Part shown: piece after piece, positions 1 to 11,701 of the stretch
How the letters are laid out: every line of letters starts with the position of its first letter
Numbering within the stretch: the stretch's first letter is position 1
Position numbers and translations under genes: made by a program
Notes under the pieces: model-generated
The model's input: only the letters and a program-made list of their open reading frames with translations
Told to the model about the DNA's origin: nothing
Database searches by the model: none
NCBI GenBank assembly: GCA_023053575.1
Contig: JAKZAP010000009.1
Location: 21,557,869-21,621,868 of the forward strand
Source: Branchinecta lynchi
Lineage: Eukaryota; Arthropoda; Branchiopoda; Anostraca; Branchinectidae
DNA length: 64,000 bases
Direction: 5' to 3'

Positions 1-540
1 TGCATTTTTTCAGCAGGATCCAAAACCTCAGCTTCCAGGAGATTCCGAGGTTGTGTACAGTGTTGTTCAAAAGTATATCCTATCTCCCCTTTTACGAATT
101 CACTCATGATCCCGCTTGCTACCTTTGTTACTCTTGACGTGACCTAGCGAATGAATGAATGAGCCTTTTTATATTCCCAGTTCTATAAAATAGAAATAGT
201 GGAGTACGTAGAGACAAGAAAGAACACACAAATTAAATTAGAATACAAATTCACACTTCGACCACACTTCAAACAAACGGACAAGACCGTGATGCGGAGA
301 AAATGCGGCGACCGACAGATTCCTATGCAGCGGCCCATCATTGTTTCCGAGGAGCTTACTCGTCGGGAGGCCGGTTTTGCAAGATTTTCCAAGGCAAAGC
401 ACATGGAAAATCACAGAAATAGGCAAAAACAGCCGAAGCCGTGTGTAACTTTCTGCTGAAAATAGCCGAAGCCGTTTGTAATTTTCTGTAAGGAAATAAT
501 CCTTGATCCTAAGCTGACTGGGAAACATATATTCAAGCAA
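1..540. other. unassigned flank
   Basis: I recognise no gene here. Short overlapping frames occur on both strands, but none shows a motif or splice signals. The stretch ends where a copy of the foldback motif also present at 35.1 kb begins, near 541. Confidence 0.5.
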
Positions 541-640
541 TGGTTAAAAGGGATACGTCAGCTACGATGCTTTGGCAGCGGTATTTCGGCCCTTCTCGGC
601 AAGGGTCCCCATCAGGCTGTCGAACGTCAGTGACAACGCT
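541..640 (-). repeat. fragment of the foldback/hammerhead-like repeat family
   Basis: Read on the minus strand, this matches the arm of the element at 35036-35392: a stem GGACCCTTGCC/AAGGGCC followed by GAAA. The upstream core reads CTGATGG rather than CTGACGA, so this copy is diverged. The same family recurs near 6715-6770, 13075-13130, 41148-41275 and 45160-45220. Confidence 0.6.
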
Positions 641-994
641 GGGGAAGAAACGAATCTGCAGTAATCAATACTTACTGCATGACGTTTCTTAATCCCCAAC
701 GTTGTACGCGGGGGAGGGGCATGTTGAACAAGACCAAAGGTTTCGATGGGATCCCAAAAATTTATATTTGATCCAAGCAACTGAATCTTCTAGATCTCCG
801 GTCTTCGCCAGACTTGTTGAAATTTTGTAGTATTAAAAATTAGAAAAAGATCAAGGTCAATGGCAATCATCTGAGAAAACCAAGTTTAGATATGGATTCA
901 GGGATTGTGTTTACCCCTATACGTCATCTCTACTTCGACGAAAAAGATCAAAACTTCCAGCTTCCAAGCGAATGGAAGCATATCTCCTTACCAC

Positions 995-2376
995 CAGGGG
1001 CGTCGCAAGTGCATTTTCGGTGGGGGGGTGCAGAGCCAAAATTTTACCGAATCTTTCAAAAATTTTACCGAATCCTAGAACTAAGAATTCGAGCTTTAAA
1101 TTATGGAACAGAAACGATTACGTAGGAAGAGTAACAATAAAAGGCAGCATGGACGACGATACGCCAACTATTAGGTGGCGATTGGCGAAGCCCACGTGGA
1201 GAATATATTCCGGGCATGATTGCAGTAACAGCTACTATCTATTATAGCCAGTAGATAATTAAATCGAGCGCCGCAGGCGAAAATTTTTTAAATCCATTTT
1301 ATTTTTGTAGGCCAAAATTTAACTGCTTCTCTTACAAATTCTACCATTTACCGTTGATGAAAGACCAAGACTCTAAGAAGTTCCAGAAAACGGATGGAGC
1401 GACGCTCCGGCAGCAGCAGCAACTGTGGTCTAGACAATATACTACCTATGATCACATAAAGTGAGCGCCGCAGGCGAACTTTTTTTTGCTTTTTCATGCC
1501 AAATTTAATTTCTATCCAAATTCTAGCTTTTAATGTTTCGAAACCTCAATCCTAAAACTGGCTTAAAATCCCCGTCAAATGATGCGCTCACAAAATAGAG
1601 AATATTACGAAAAGTGCTGCAGGCGGAATTTCTAAATATATGTGATGAGATATTCATTTTGGGATCCAAATAAAAGTAAGGACTATCGATGATATCACAG
1701 ATCATTCCTTTTGTCTACGACCAGTGCTTCACTCGACCTCTTCTGAGTTTCGAGGTTCGTGGTAACTTCCGAATCCTGGCAATTACAACAAATAAGTTAC
1801 CGAATCCCAGTTATTATACCGAATAGGACCGATAGCGCGTTCGGGATTCTGTATAACTACCGTATCCCGGTTACTATACCGAATTGTTTTGCTATCGAAA
1901 GACTACCGAACAATACTCATATTCGGTATACTTTTGTCGAAACTGGAAAAAAGTCAGGATTCGTGGTTAACTTGCTAATCCTGGAAATCATACTCAATAA
2001 ATTACCGAATCCGAATCATGATACCGAATAATTTCGAACCAATAGCTTATTCGGGAGTCTGTGTAACTACGGAATCTCCATAAATATACCGAATAGTTCC
2101 GGCATAGAAAAATTACGAAATGATTTCAGTAGATTCTCTCACCAAATTCGTGATAACTACCGAATACGGGCAATTATACCGAATTCCGGTCATTATACCG
2201 AAGAGATTTGTACAGATAGCGTATTTAGGATTCTGTTTGACTACCGAATCCCCGTAAATCGAAAAAATACCGAACAATTTAAGTACAATTTTGGGCCTCC
2301 GGCCCAAAATTTTACCGAATCTCAAAAAGGTGGGGGGGTGCTGCACCCCCCGCACCCCCCCCTTGCGACGCCCCTG
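995..2376 (+). mobile_element. non-autonomous hAT-type element, copy 1
   Basis: The ends are a perfect 15-bp terminal inverted repeat, CAGGGGCGTCGCAAG at 995 and its complement ending at 2376. A C-rich run lies beside the right end. The interior contains no transposase frame. It holds GAGCGCCGCAGGCGA boxes (about 1266 and 1467) and, from about 1760, many degenerate TACCGAAT-containing units. The flanking 8-mers (CTTACCAC and CACTATAC) do not match, so the superfamily call relies on the second copy at 46629-48037, which has an 8-bp target duplication. Confidence 0.75.
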
Positions 2377-2380
2377 CACT

Positions 2381-2830
2381 ATACTGAACCTCTAATCAAC
2401 TTCAGATACAACTTTTACTTATAACACATTTTCCGGTTTCAGCCAGATTCCGGGCGAACTATGTGTCTGGGTAGAAAATGATTGTCGTATACTGATTCAG
2501 CATGTCTTCTTACCCCCCAATCGAACATCTAATCAAGTTCAAATAAAACGTTTACTTTCAACAAATTTTCCGGTTTTGGCCGGATTCCGGGCTAACTACT
2601 TGAAAATAATTTACATATACGGATTTAGCATGCCTCCTTAACATTACATCTAATCTATAATCAACTTCAGAAAAAACTTTTTCTTCTAGCAAATTTTCCG
2701 GTTTCAGCCGGATTCTGGGTTAACTACTTGTCCGGCGAGAAAATGATTTTCATACTCGGATTCAGTATGTTTCTTTACCCCGAAATCGATTATCTCATTT
2801 GCTCTTAAAAATATTTTTGTTCGCCCCTTA
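2381..2830 (+). repeat. tandem array of ~130-bp units
   Basis: Three diverged units share a box close to TTTTCCGGTTTCAGCCGGATTC, an AAAATGATT box and a CTTCTTACCCC box. Related single units are at 20330-20470 (inside a foldback), 24560-24650, 33300-33400 and 34375-34530, so the unit is dispersed as well as tandem. Confidence 0.7.
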
Positions 2831-3374
2831 GCTTAACCCTCCTGAACCACCCTTATAAATAGGGCTACAGAGCCCATCTCCGAACTTACTTGTACTTTGA
2901 GCCAAAGAGTCCTCGTGCCAAGTCTGAACAAAATATCTCAACCCCTTCGAGAGTTTATCGTGCTAACAGACGGACAGACAGACAACTTTTGCGATGTCAT
3001 GGGTATCCCTCCACTTACGTTTCGGGGTCCCAAAAACCACACATACTTTTTTTTTCACCGGGTAATTGGTTCACACGGAATCAGGCAACAAAAATACTTG
3101 ATCGTGTGGTTTTAAGTGCCGGTAGGCTGACACTGAATCGCTGCCAAAGCTTCGCACAGCTGACGGATCCGATGGGACAGAAAACGGAAGTTCTATCTGA
3201 TTTAATTTTTCTTGGTTTTATCCTATGTTTGAATATACGTTTCCCAGTCAGCTGCTCAAGGAGTATTTATCTGAATCAATCTGTTTGGTTAATTATTGCA
3301 CTTGGTCAATAATACGGACGCACGGTGAAAACCGAAAATTCAACAGGCTTCGTGTTGGGTTTTTGTAGGGTGCT
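2831..3374. other. unassigned, with a dispersed repeat motif
   Basis: There is no recognisable gene. A segment at about 2860-3060 (stacked CAGACGGACAGACAGAC followed by a conserved GGGTATCCCTCCACTTACG) resembles the inverted stretch at 24400-24560, so this is probably the flank of the same dispersed element family. Confidence 0.45.
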
Positions 3375-3715
3375 ATAAGTAAGTAAGTAAGTAATTTATT
3401 TTTGACCCGCCATTTTGGAAAGGCGGAGTTAATGAAGAAAATAAACAAAACACATACAAACACAAACACAGAAAAAGACACTGAATTTTTAACCTTCGGT
3501 CAGGAAACAGTGGACGACGTCGTGCGCTGGCTGGGCCCTGTCGTCCATGATTTTTGAAAGCGATGAGGAAACAACCAACACTTGCATCTTGAATTTTGAA
3601 CTTACTTACATTTTTTGTGAGTGTGGATCGGCTACGGCTTACTAATAGCAAATCGTCCGCATAAGCTATGTAGCTGAAGGCATGGTCTTTATAAAAGTAA
3701 GCAGGATGCAAAGAA
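3375..3715 (-). mobile_element. internally deleted LINE fragment (family A)
   Basis: The minus strand encodes a reverse transcriptase motif C segment (AYADDLLLVSRS) at about 3600-3715. It then passes directly into a LINE 3' end containing TGACCCGC and a tetranucleotide tail (AAGT-type at 3378-3394). The same 3' end occurs at 26308-26442 and 50190-50330, and the same RT segment at 54130-54425, so these pieces belong to one LINE clade. Most of the RT and all of the endonuclease are missing. Confidence 0.75.
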
Positions 3716-4060
3716 TCGAGACAAGAAGATATGGTTCCGGTTTCATCATTCCGGCTTCATCTATCAGTTCCGGGTTCGGAATCCGGTGAAATTCGAAAAT
3801 TTCAGAAGTGCGAATGAGCTGTTCGTCCAGTTGTCCCCAGGGCTAATAAGGCGACCGAGGTGGCATCTCCAGGGCACTTGAAGCATCAAAGAACAGTCAT
3901 CAGGCGTCTCTCATATACGCCACTTGGTCAAACGTCTTCTTTTTGGCCTAGATGGCGATCGGAGCTTCGTTTTTGTTGCGTGAAGAAGACGGCAGCGCTT
4001 CTCGAGGATCGCAGACTTGCTTACCGACAAAGTTCGTGCTTCCCTGCAAGGTGCTTGTGA
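3716..4060. other. no gene seen
   Basis: Unique-looking sequence without splice-bounded frames or TIRs that I can recognise. It precedes the paralogous segment beginning near 4060. Confidence 0.4.
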
Positions 4061-4810
4061 TTCTGTATGTCCAGTATATGGTCAGAAATGTTTTGTAGCA
4101 TATAGTTCTGCGGCAGTTGACGGCAGTCGACGTTATTTCGCATATAGTTCTGCGGCAGTTGACGTAAATAGACACCGCAGAAAGGACTGCAAAATTTCAA
4201 AAAGAAAAACTTATAGATGGAAAACTTAAATATCCTTCAATAAAAGTTATACGGATAATTTATAAATCCTTCAATTATACGTTTATAAAACTTTCGACTA
4301 TATAAAATTCGAACCAATAACAATCAAGCGTTACATATACAGTTAACGAATCGTATAATTTGCGACTTCCGCAAGTCAGAGATAGGCGAAACCATTCATG
4401 AAAGGATTTGAATCCGCATCCACGGCTAGGTACGAATCCGATTCCGAATCAGAATCCAGACCGACGGCAGAAGATTCGAATCCGGCGAAAAGGACGAATT
4501 CTGGACTCGAATCCGAATCTGGATTCGCCCATCTCTGCCATAAGTGTAATGTTTCGTTTCGACATGATAGCATTCTTCAGTGCTAGAGGCAGTAGGTTTT
4601 TTTTTTAACTTAACCCTGCGGATTTTAAAATCTTTCTTGGTTTTCACTACTCTTCTTCTTCTTAGGTGTAGACGGAAAACAACAACTTACGATCTATTAC
4701 TTGTTTCAAACACAAAAGCCGAAAATCCTGATACTAATTCAGGCAACACGGAACGAAAGACTAACAATCAAACGCTGTCACTACAGTCTGGTACAACATC
4801 CCGAAGGGAC
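4060..4810 (+). repeat. paralogous segment matching 35.0-38.35 kb (empty-site copy)
   Basis: Blocks here align in order with 35000-35025 plus 35393-35660, 36395-36440, 36915-36960, 37134-37213 and 38301-38345. At three points the 35-38 kb copy carries inserted elements that are absent here, so this copy records the pre-insertion state. Non-coding as far as I can see. A GATTCG-rich inverted repeat (about 4380-4541, ends resembling AGAGATGGGCGAATCC) is inserted in this copy; a relative is at 49568-49860. Confidence 0.75.
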
Positions 4811-5323
4811 TAGGGAGTAGCACCAAGATTTGATAAATTTTGACACATACTGGAATAGCACCCCTAGTGATAGAGAACGTCCCTACTGTTCTCGAGGAGC
4901 ACACCAACAAAATGACGCATCCTCAATTGTAGTCTTGGTGCGTGCAGTTTTGTCGTGTCACCCGTTACAACAAAACCACTACTTGACTCCTCCCCTGGGA
5001 GGAGCCAACTCTTCCCCTCTGCCAATCCCGGGGTCCAAAGGATGGAGCCACTTTGATTCATAGAGGGGACCCTATGCTTCGGTCTCTGTCAAATTTCGGC
5101 AGAGTCCAGTCCTCGAAGCTAATTCAAGCCTTCTTTGTATTACTAGAATTTCTTAACACGCAAGTCTGTCTCGTTTTAAGCCGCTTTCACACTGACGCGT
5201 CGTTGCGATGCGTCGCGTATGCATTTATCTTGCGTTGCGTACAGGACATGTCACGCTGGATGCGTATTTACATTTTCCTTTTTGGAATTTTTTGCCAAAC
5301 TTACTTCTTTCATCAATTAGTAA

Positions 5324-5623
5324 GAGCGTGTTCCACCCTACTTACCGTAGTTACTACGCATGACGTCACGAATTTTGGCTTCTTGGCGTCAAGGCTGGAA
5401 CGCATTTTCTATTTTTGACAAAATATCATGCAGGTGGTAATCTGACCAATCAGGTTACAGAGATTCGTCGTTACCACGCTTACTACGCTCCCGAGCATGG
5501 TAAGCAAATACGTACTATTAGTTGCTATTTGAAGGTTGGAACGGTCAGCGTATTAACTTTTTTACAAAGCTGGATCGAAAATAGTAACCAATAGTTACTA
5601 TGTTAGAAGGGTGGAACACGCTC
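5324..5623. mobile_element. PIF/Harbinger-type MITE, copy with TAA target duplication
   Basis: The TIR is GAGCGTGTTCCACCCT, with its complement at the right end, and exact TAA flanks at 5321-5323 and 5624-5626. Internal boxes GTAGTTACTACGC and GTAAGCAAATA are inverted. A 3-bp TWA-like duplication and G-rich TIRs are known traits of PIF/Harbinger MITEs; assignment to that superfamily is inference. Confidence 0.8.
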
Positions 5624-5815
5624 TAAGTTTCTATTCATCATTAGTAGGTTTTTCTTCATCTGTAGTCGTTTATTCTCTACTTTTTCTTCAAAACTTCCAT
5701 TTTTCACTGAAAAATCTGATGCGCAACGCGTTGACGCAACGCAAGAATGGAACTTGGTTCTATTCTTGTATTTGTCTGCGTAAGCTCTGCGTTGCGTCGC
5801 CGCAGTCGTGAAACA

Positions 5816-6204
5816 TAGTGTTGGGCGATATTCGGAATTTTCGATATATCGATATATCGATATTTTCACTTTCGATATTCGATAATCGATATATCGATAT
5901 CGATATGTTGGGACCCATGTTTCGCTATAGTACACGTCTCGTTTCACCAGAATTTAAGAGCAAAATCCTCTCAAAAAAGCATATTGCATCAACTCAAATT
6001 TCGAATAAATAAAAACGGAATTACGAAGAACATATTGCTCTAGTTTTGGATGTATAAATGTAACTTATGGCGGATCGCTTACAGTAATTTTAAATGAAAC
6101 AAATATCGTTTTCGATATCGATATTTACGTTTCGATATTCGATATCGATATTTGGTCCGATATATCGATATATCGTTATCGATATCGAATATCGCCCAAC
6201 ACTA
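5816..6204. mobile_element. CGATAT-rich palindromic MITE
   Basis: A perfect 19-bp inverted repeat, TAGTGTTGGGCGATATTCG, bounds the element. The outermost TA could be a TA target duplication. The subterminal zones are runs of CGATAT, which create spurious Ile/Ser-rich reading frames. A diverged copy lies at 13660-14021. Confidence 0.8.
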
Positions 6205-6267
6205 GTGAAGCAGAGGTTGCGTAGTTTAGTGGTAAAGGCTCGACGCGCCAATGTGAAAGTGGCCTTA

Positions 6268-6499
6268 TGGTGGGTTTACACACTGCGTAAAATCCGAGCG
6301 TATTTTGAAATCCGAGCGTATTTTACGCAAGTTTTGAGCTTGAAAAGATTTCTAGCAATACGGACGTATTTAGATACAAAACGGACCGATTTCTCAAATA
6401 AGTCCGTATCGCTAGAAATGTTTTCAAGCTCAAAACGTGCGTAAAATACGCTCGGATTTCAAAATACGCTCGGATTTTACGCAGTGTGTAAATGGACCA
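6268..6499. mobile_element. foldback MITE with TTA target duplication
   Basis: Long inverted arms (about 90 bp, containing ACACTGCGTAAAATCCGAGC) face each other across a short spacer. Exact TTA flanks the element at 6265-6267 and 6500-6502; the left TTA is shared with the end of the 5177-6267 element. The termini resemble the small element near 12777-12928 (TGGTCCAGT). Confidence 0.75.
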
Positions 6500-6879
6500 T
6501 TAAACTCCACAAGCGTGGTCGGCGGCAGTACGAGTATGGCCCGTTTGCAAAGCACAGACTGCATAGGTTCTGGCGCTACTCTCTAGTGTTATTTTGCTCT
6601 GATGAAATCCATAGTCTCCATAGATATTGGGATCCGTCAAAGGGATAAGTCACTGTACAGTCAGGTAGGCTATACCACTATTCTCTAAGGTAAATCCATG
6701 TTTTACTCTTAACGGATATGTCAGCCGAGATATTTCGGCCCTTCTTGGCAAAGGTCACCTTCAGGCTCAAGCCAAAAAAAAAGAGCCTGAGATCAAATAG
6801 ATGAAGTTCATTTTTCAGTACGACTAAAAAAAATACAGCACTGAGGAGAGCTAGGTGAACTCGTTTCACTCAGATGCAA

Positions 6880-7330
6880 TTTACATTATATACAAACACT
6901 AAAACACACATATTTGCGGCGATACATCAGTTCCAGTTGCCCATGAGGCTCGGTCAAAGTCACAAAAAGAAATTCTTATAAACCGAAATTGTTAAATTTA
7001 AAGTTAAAGGTGGAGGATGCAACATATAATTTTTTGAACCAAAACCTAATTAATTATTTTTAAACTCAAACAGCAATAGTTATTTAACTATAACTATCTT
7101 ATTTTGATTACCCTTGCCAAGATGGACCGACATACTGTTGACTGTATCCATACACACACACGTTCAGTGCAGTCAAATATGATTCAAACTCAGCCTGGGC
7201 TGAAGGAAGACATGGACGATCGAAATGCAAATACAGGTAACTTGGAATGAAAGTCTAACCCTATCTATCGCTACAGTCAGATATAAGTAAAGTACTATAA
7301 GGTGCAGTTGTACGAAATACATCTCTACGC
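6880..7330. other. no gene seen
   Basis: AT-rich sequence without TIRs, splice-bounded frames or known domains that I can support. Confidence 0.4.
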
Positions 7331-7334
7331 TGAG

Positions 7335-8022
7335 GTGCTTTAAACGAAGAAGTAGCAACACTTTCATCACGGACAACTGAAGGATGTGCAGTTTCAACAG
7401 ACAATGCGTAACAGACGAAACTTCGGATGTTGTCTGTTGGCTTTGAAATTGTCAAGCAGAACAAGGGTTGCCTTCAGGAAGAGACCAGGGTTGGTCACCA
7501 AGAACCAGGGTGTACGAGTTAATTCAGGATAAATTGGGTTACTCAGGGTTACTTTTGGTTACTTTGGGTTACATTACAAGTGTTGCCTTCAGGAAGAGCC
7601 TAGGGTTGGGTTGGTCATCAAGAACCAGGTTGTACGAGTTACTTCAGGATAAATTGGATTACTCAGGGTTACTTTGGGTTACATTGTATTGGGTTACTTT
7701 GAGATACTTTTCGGTTACTTTCCGGGGTGTACGAAGTTACTTTTAGTGACCAACCCTGGGGAAGAGCCGAAAAATTGACAAAAAGCTGTTTTTTTTTGTT
7801 TTTTTTTAATTCTCGGACATCATGAAGACAAACAAAAAAAGTCAGTAGATGCTTTTTTGGCTGTTTTTTTTTCGGCTCTTCCTGGTAATGCTTGTTCCGC
7901 ATAACACTTCATGTATAAGGTTTTCCGACACAACAGATAACATCCCGAGTGTTGTCTGTTACGTACTGTCTTCTGAAACCGCGCATCCTTATGTTGTCTG
8001 TTATGAAACTTCTGGCAGTGAA
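7335..8022. mobile_element. diverged foldback MITE of the CACTGTCAGAAG family
   Basis: The right end (GTTATGAAACTTCTGGCAGTG) and the diverged left arm match the family described at 17357-17699. The centre is expanded by a roughly 115-bp tandem duplication (units starting near 7467 and 7582) rich in GGGTTACTT. Confidence 0.65.
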
Positions 8023-8029
8023 CTGAATC

Positions 8030-8540
8030 TCAAGCAAGTACTCCGTTTGCCACTCCAGTAACAGAGAGCTGGCACATTTTTAGACGCCAGGGTTGACGCG
8101 TGGTTGGATTCAAATGCACAATAACCTGAACAAGGTAATTCAGTTCTGCGAAAACTCGTTCATAAAAGGCACATTAACTAATGTTCTTAGTTATCAACTA
8201 CTTCACGAGGCCTTCCTTTACCTCACCACTATTTTTCTCCCTTTAAAAGTTTCTTCGGTTTCCGTAAGATGACACCCAAATTTGGCAAAATTGTCCGCTG
8301 CCTACAACGCTCAAAGACACTTTAAAACCAAACAAAATGGACTATAGATACCATATTAGAGTATGTTTCTTCTATAGACCGGAGCCATACATCTCACAGT
8401 GCTGTTTTTTAGCCTTCTTCTGATTTCTGACAGTTTGATTTTTTACTTTCTTAATTTTTCTTTTTGTCTCAATACTCAATAGTCTTATATTATTTATTTT
8501 TAATTTGATTTCACTTATTATTAAACATATTAGAAAAAAA
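8030..8540. other. no gene seen
   Basis: A 500-bp stretch with no supported gene, RNA or TIR structure. It leads into a foldback element. Confidence 0.4.
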
Positions 8541-9005
8541 CAAGATTTCGTTTTTTTTTATTGATCAGCTAGTTACCCCTCCAAGATGATGTGACAGGGA
8601 TAAATAAAATTTCGGATATTTCGGTTGCACTTCCGGCAAACCGTCCGGCAACAGTGTTCTGTGGAAGGTTTTATTCGAAGTGTGTGAAAAATATTATGGA
8701 TTTTTAGAGTTTTTAGAGACGGATGGTTACACATACAAGCAGTAAATTATCTTTCGTTATTTTACTTTTATCTGCATGTCGTTCAGTCCGTATCGTTCTT
8801 CTGGTTTTTAGTTACATGTTCTCTTATTGTTTGTTGGTTCCGCATCGTTTTCCTGTTGTTATTGTGCTGGATTTTATGATTTAGTTTTGTTTATCGCTGA
8901 GGACGGATTGCCGGAAATGTGACCGAAATTTCCGAAATTTTATTTATTCCTCGCACATCATCTTGGGGGGATAACTAGCTGATCAAGACAAACACTCGAA
9001 AATCT
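8541..9005. mobile_element. long-arm foldback element, copy 1
   Basis: The inverted arms contain TTGATCAGCTAGTTA, GATGATGTG and TTCGGATATTTCGGTTGCAC-like boxes in mirrored order. The second copy is at 20201-20605. The right arm abuts the terminal hairpin of a Helitron-like element at 9008, which may have inserted in its outer T-run. Confidence 0.7.
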
Positions 9006-9007
9006 CG

Positions 9008-10535
9008 TTTTTATGGCACTTGCCCTTCGGCCAAGTGCCATATAGCGATCGCAATTTCTGTCCGTCCGTCGGTCTGTCGGTCGGTCCGGGTTTTGTTAGT
9101 TTAGGTACCTCCACATAAGCTAGGACGATGAAACTTGGCAGGCATATCAGCGACCCAAATGATTAAGTTGGAAATAGTCGCTTCTCCGGTTCGAGCATCT
9201 TGGGGGGAGTGGAGGGAGGGGGAATCCAGAATCTTGAGGTATTTATAAATTTTGAACGGGTGATTGGAAGTTAATGAAACTTGATATTTGTAAAGACCTC
9301 GTGTCTCAGACGACCCACTTCAAATCCGAACCGGATCCCGTGACTTTGTGGGGAGCTGGAAGGGGGAGTCGGAAATCTTGTGAAACGCTTAGAGTGGAGG
9401 GATTGGGATGAAACTTGGTGGTAAGAACAAGCACAAGTCCTAAACAGATAATTGACAGAGCCGGACCGGATTCGGGCACTGTGGGGGGAGTGGGGGAGGG
9501 GGGTGATTCTGGTGATCCAGCGAGGTCGGTACTTCATGATGTAATAAGATGATGAAATTCGGCAGGAATATGAGAGATCCGAATAGACCGACTTGAGAAT
9601 AGTCGTTTGCACGATTAGAACATCGTGGGGGGGGGGAGGGGTGGGGAATCCGGAATCTAGTGGCATTTATAACTTTTGAACGGGTGATCGGATATGAATG
9701 AAACTTGGCAAGTGGAAAGGACTATTGTCTCAAATGTTCCATGTCAAGTCCAGGCCGGATCCGATAATTGGGGGGGGGGGGGCGGGGGTTGGAAGGGGCC
9801 ACCGGAATTTGTATGAAACGCTTAGTGTCGAGGGATCGGGATGGAATTTGGTGGGAAGAACAAGCATGAGTATTAGATACATTCTTGACGGAACCAGATC
9901 ATGTCGGGGCTTTTTGGCATATTAGTGACCCGACCAAACAGACTTAAGGACCCGACACAGGAGGCCTTAGGAAGACTTCCTGCCCTGGGTCCGACCATTT
10001 TTCGGGGAGTAGAGGGATTGGAAATCCGGAAATTACTGATTCCCGTAGGTTGCGAAAAATGGTCCGACAGTTTGTGACATGCACAAAAATCAAACGGATG
10101 GGCAGAATGGAATGCAACTTGGACAGTACCAAGTTTATGCAGCCTAGATTTGTCATTTGGTGTCCGAACCGGATCCGACCAAGGTACGAGAAGGATGAAA
10201 TGGGGACCGGAAATTTGCAGATATGCTCCGATTCGAGTTAAACTTGATGGGCGGGAAGAAGAGATGTTAGTATGTGTCCGAGTCGTATTCGGCCACAGTA
10301 AGGGGAGTCCCGAAAATGTTGTGGCTCGCATAGCTGTTAAACGAGTGAAGTGATTGGAATGAAACTTGGAAAGTAGACAGATTGTCTGCCTTCGACGACA
10401 TATTTTAGGGTCTGGATCGGATTCGAGCACGGTGGAGAGGGGTATCGGAATTCCCGGAAAAATGCTCAGATTCACTTTCTCGCTTCTCACACCACCTACT
10501 TGTAACAAGTGTCATATGAGCTCGTAGCTCTTGTT
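9008..10535 (-). mobile_element. Helitron-like (HINE/pearl-type) non-autonomous element, copy 1
   Basis: The left end is a hairpin, ATGGCACTTG…CAAGTGCCAT, followed at about 9060-9090 by a (GTCY)n tract. Then come many degenerate core units, each with an ATGAAACTTGG box and a CCGGATCCGAT-G-run-TCCGGAA box. The right end is ACAAGTGTCATATGAGCTCGTAGCTCTTGTT. A 3' hairpin, a GTCY microsatellite, tandem cores and insertion at T-runs are reported for Helentron-associated elements and the bivalve pearl family; I infer membership on structure only. No Rep/helicase frame is present. Confidence 0.7.
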
Positions 10536-10820
10536 CTATTTTGTTTGCAATAAATGGTCAGCTTGGCTTCAGACTATATACTTATTATTATAACCCGTCC
10601 ACGTATATACAGACGGAGTATAGTAGAGAAACAAAAAAGAAAGAAACGAAACTACAACAACAACCAAAATAACTAAAAGGTAGTAAAACGAAACATCATG
10701 GAGCTCCATGGGTGATCACATTTTTTTTTGTGTTTTATGTCATTTTTCTATGCTGGCAATTCAACTGGTGATTGATTGATCTATCTCATACTATAGGTCC
10801 TACTGGAATCAATATACTAT

Positions 10821-11101
10821 GAGCTTGTTTCACCCTTCTACAAATAGTAACTATTACTTACTATTTCCGTTCCAACCCCACCAAAAGTTACTACGCTGAC
10901 CGTTCCAACCTTCTCAAAATAGTAACTATTTGCTTACCACGCTCGGGAGCATAGTAACTACGGATCTCTGTAATGTGATTGGTCGGATTCGCCGTGGCAT
11001 GATATTCTCTTGGAAAATAGAAAAGTCCAGCCTTGACGGCAAAAAGCCAGAATTCGTAAAGCCATGCGTAGTAACTACGGTAAGTAGGATGGAACACGTT
11101 C
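10821..11101. mobile_element. Harbinger-type MITE, diverged copy
   Basis: Same family as 5324-5623 (GAGCTTGTTTCACCC start, …GGAACACGTTC end, mirrored TAGTAACTATT boxes). The flanks no longer match. Confidence 0.75.
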
Positions 11102-11326
11102 TCTGAATACAAGTGGAAGAAGATTTTGGTGTAAGACTCAGTCAACGTCAGGTCCATTTGTCTCAAGGGGGGGGGGGGAAGGTCTTGTTGGACAATAGGT
11201 AAAGGATGGCCCTTTTGAGAAACAAAGTGGAGAAGAATTTAATGTCGACCTTGCTCCTGTCAAGTAGGGCTGCAAAATGGAGAGTTCCTCACAGGTGGTT
11301 TGACACTTCGTCACACAATTCACAGG

Positions 11327-11701
11327 TCAAACACCGGTTTCAAAACTTTCAAATTCTCGCGCGAAGCATTGGGCAAAGCTTGCCGCCACTTCCTCTGTAG
11401 CTATGCCGAACTTGAGGAGCGATTTCGCAAAACTGTTTTTGATCGACTCGGTAACTGACGCACGGATTTCCGATAGGACGGATTCCACAAACTCACCCTC
11501 TAGCGAATTTTTACACATTCCGGTAGCACTCTCTACTAGTCTCGATTTCAGAGATCTGGCAAAATTGGGGTGGAAGATCTGAAAGGGAGAAGGCAGCTTG
11601 TTTTGCAGTTGGATAACGGGCAACGGTGTGGTTCCGTCTGGTGTGGAGGCAGGAGGGCAGAGGGGTCCAGTCAAGATGCAGGTCTTTTCAGCAGCGGAAA
11701 T
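11327..11701 (-). CDS. gene I terminal exon (C')
   Basis: A 125-codon terminal exon. It is preceded by an acceptor ending …ATATATATAG at 11702 and enters in phase 0, as expected after exon B'. It begins ISAAEKTC and ends with a TGA at 11327-11329. The C-terminal ~75 residues (from about SRLVESATGMC to FESFETGV) are predicted helical and are nearly identical to gene II exon C at 39875-40243, while the first ~30 residues differ. That pattern indicates constraint on the C-terminal domain. I do not recognise the family. The product is probably soluble; no signal peptide or membrane segment is seen. Confidence 0.75.
   Translation of the reverse strand: MSAAEKTCILTGPLCPPASTPDGTTPLPVIQLQNKLPSPFQIFHPNFARSLKSRLVESATGMCKNSLEGEFVESVLSEIRASVTESIKNSFAKSLLKFGIATEEVAASFAQCFAREFESFETGV

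Larger units (their letters stand above)
5177..6267. mobile_element. TIR element hosting two nested MITEs
   Basis: The left end reads TAAGCCGCTTTCACACTG and the right end is its imperfect complement (…AATGTGAAAGTGGCCTTA), with GACGCGTC-like boxes just inside both. The interior is interrupted at 5324-5623 and 5816-6204 by two unrelated MITEs. Removing them leaves an element of about 400 bp. No coding capacity. Confidence 0.7.

Noticed and set aside
5818..6190. Ile/Ser/Tyr-rich frames near 5.8-6.2 kb and 13.9-14.2 kb
   Set aside because: They are translations of CGATAT runs in a palindromic MITE.
7500..7740. GGGTTAC-rich tandem repeats as telomeric sequence
   Set aside because: The repeats are irregular, about 115 bp in period, and lie inside a foldback MITE.
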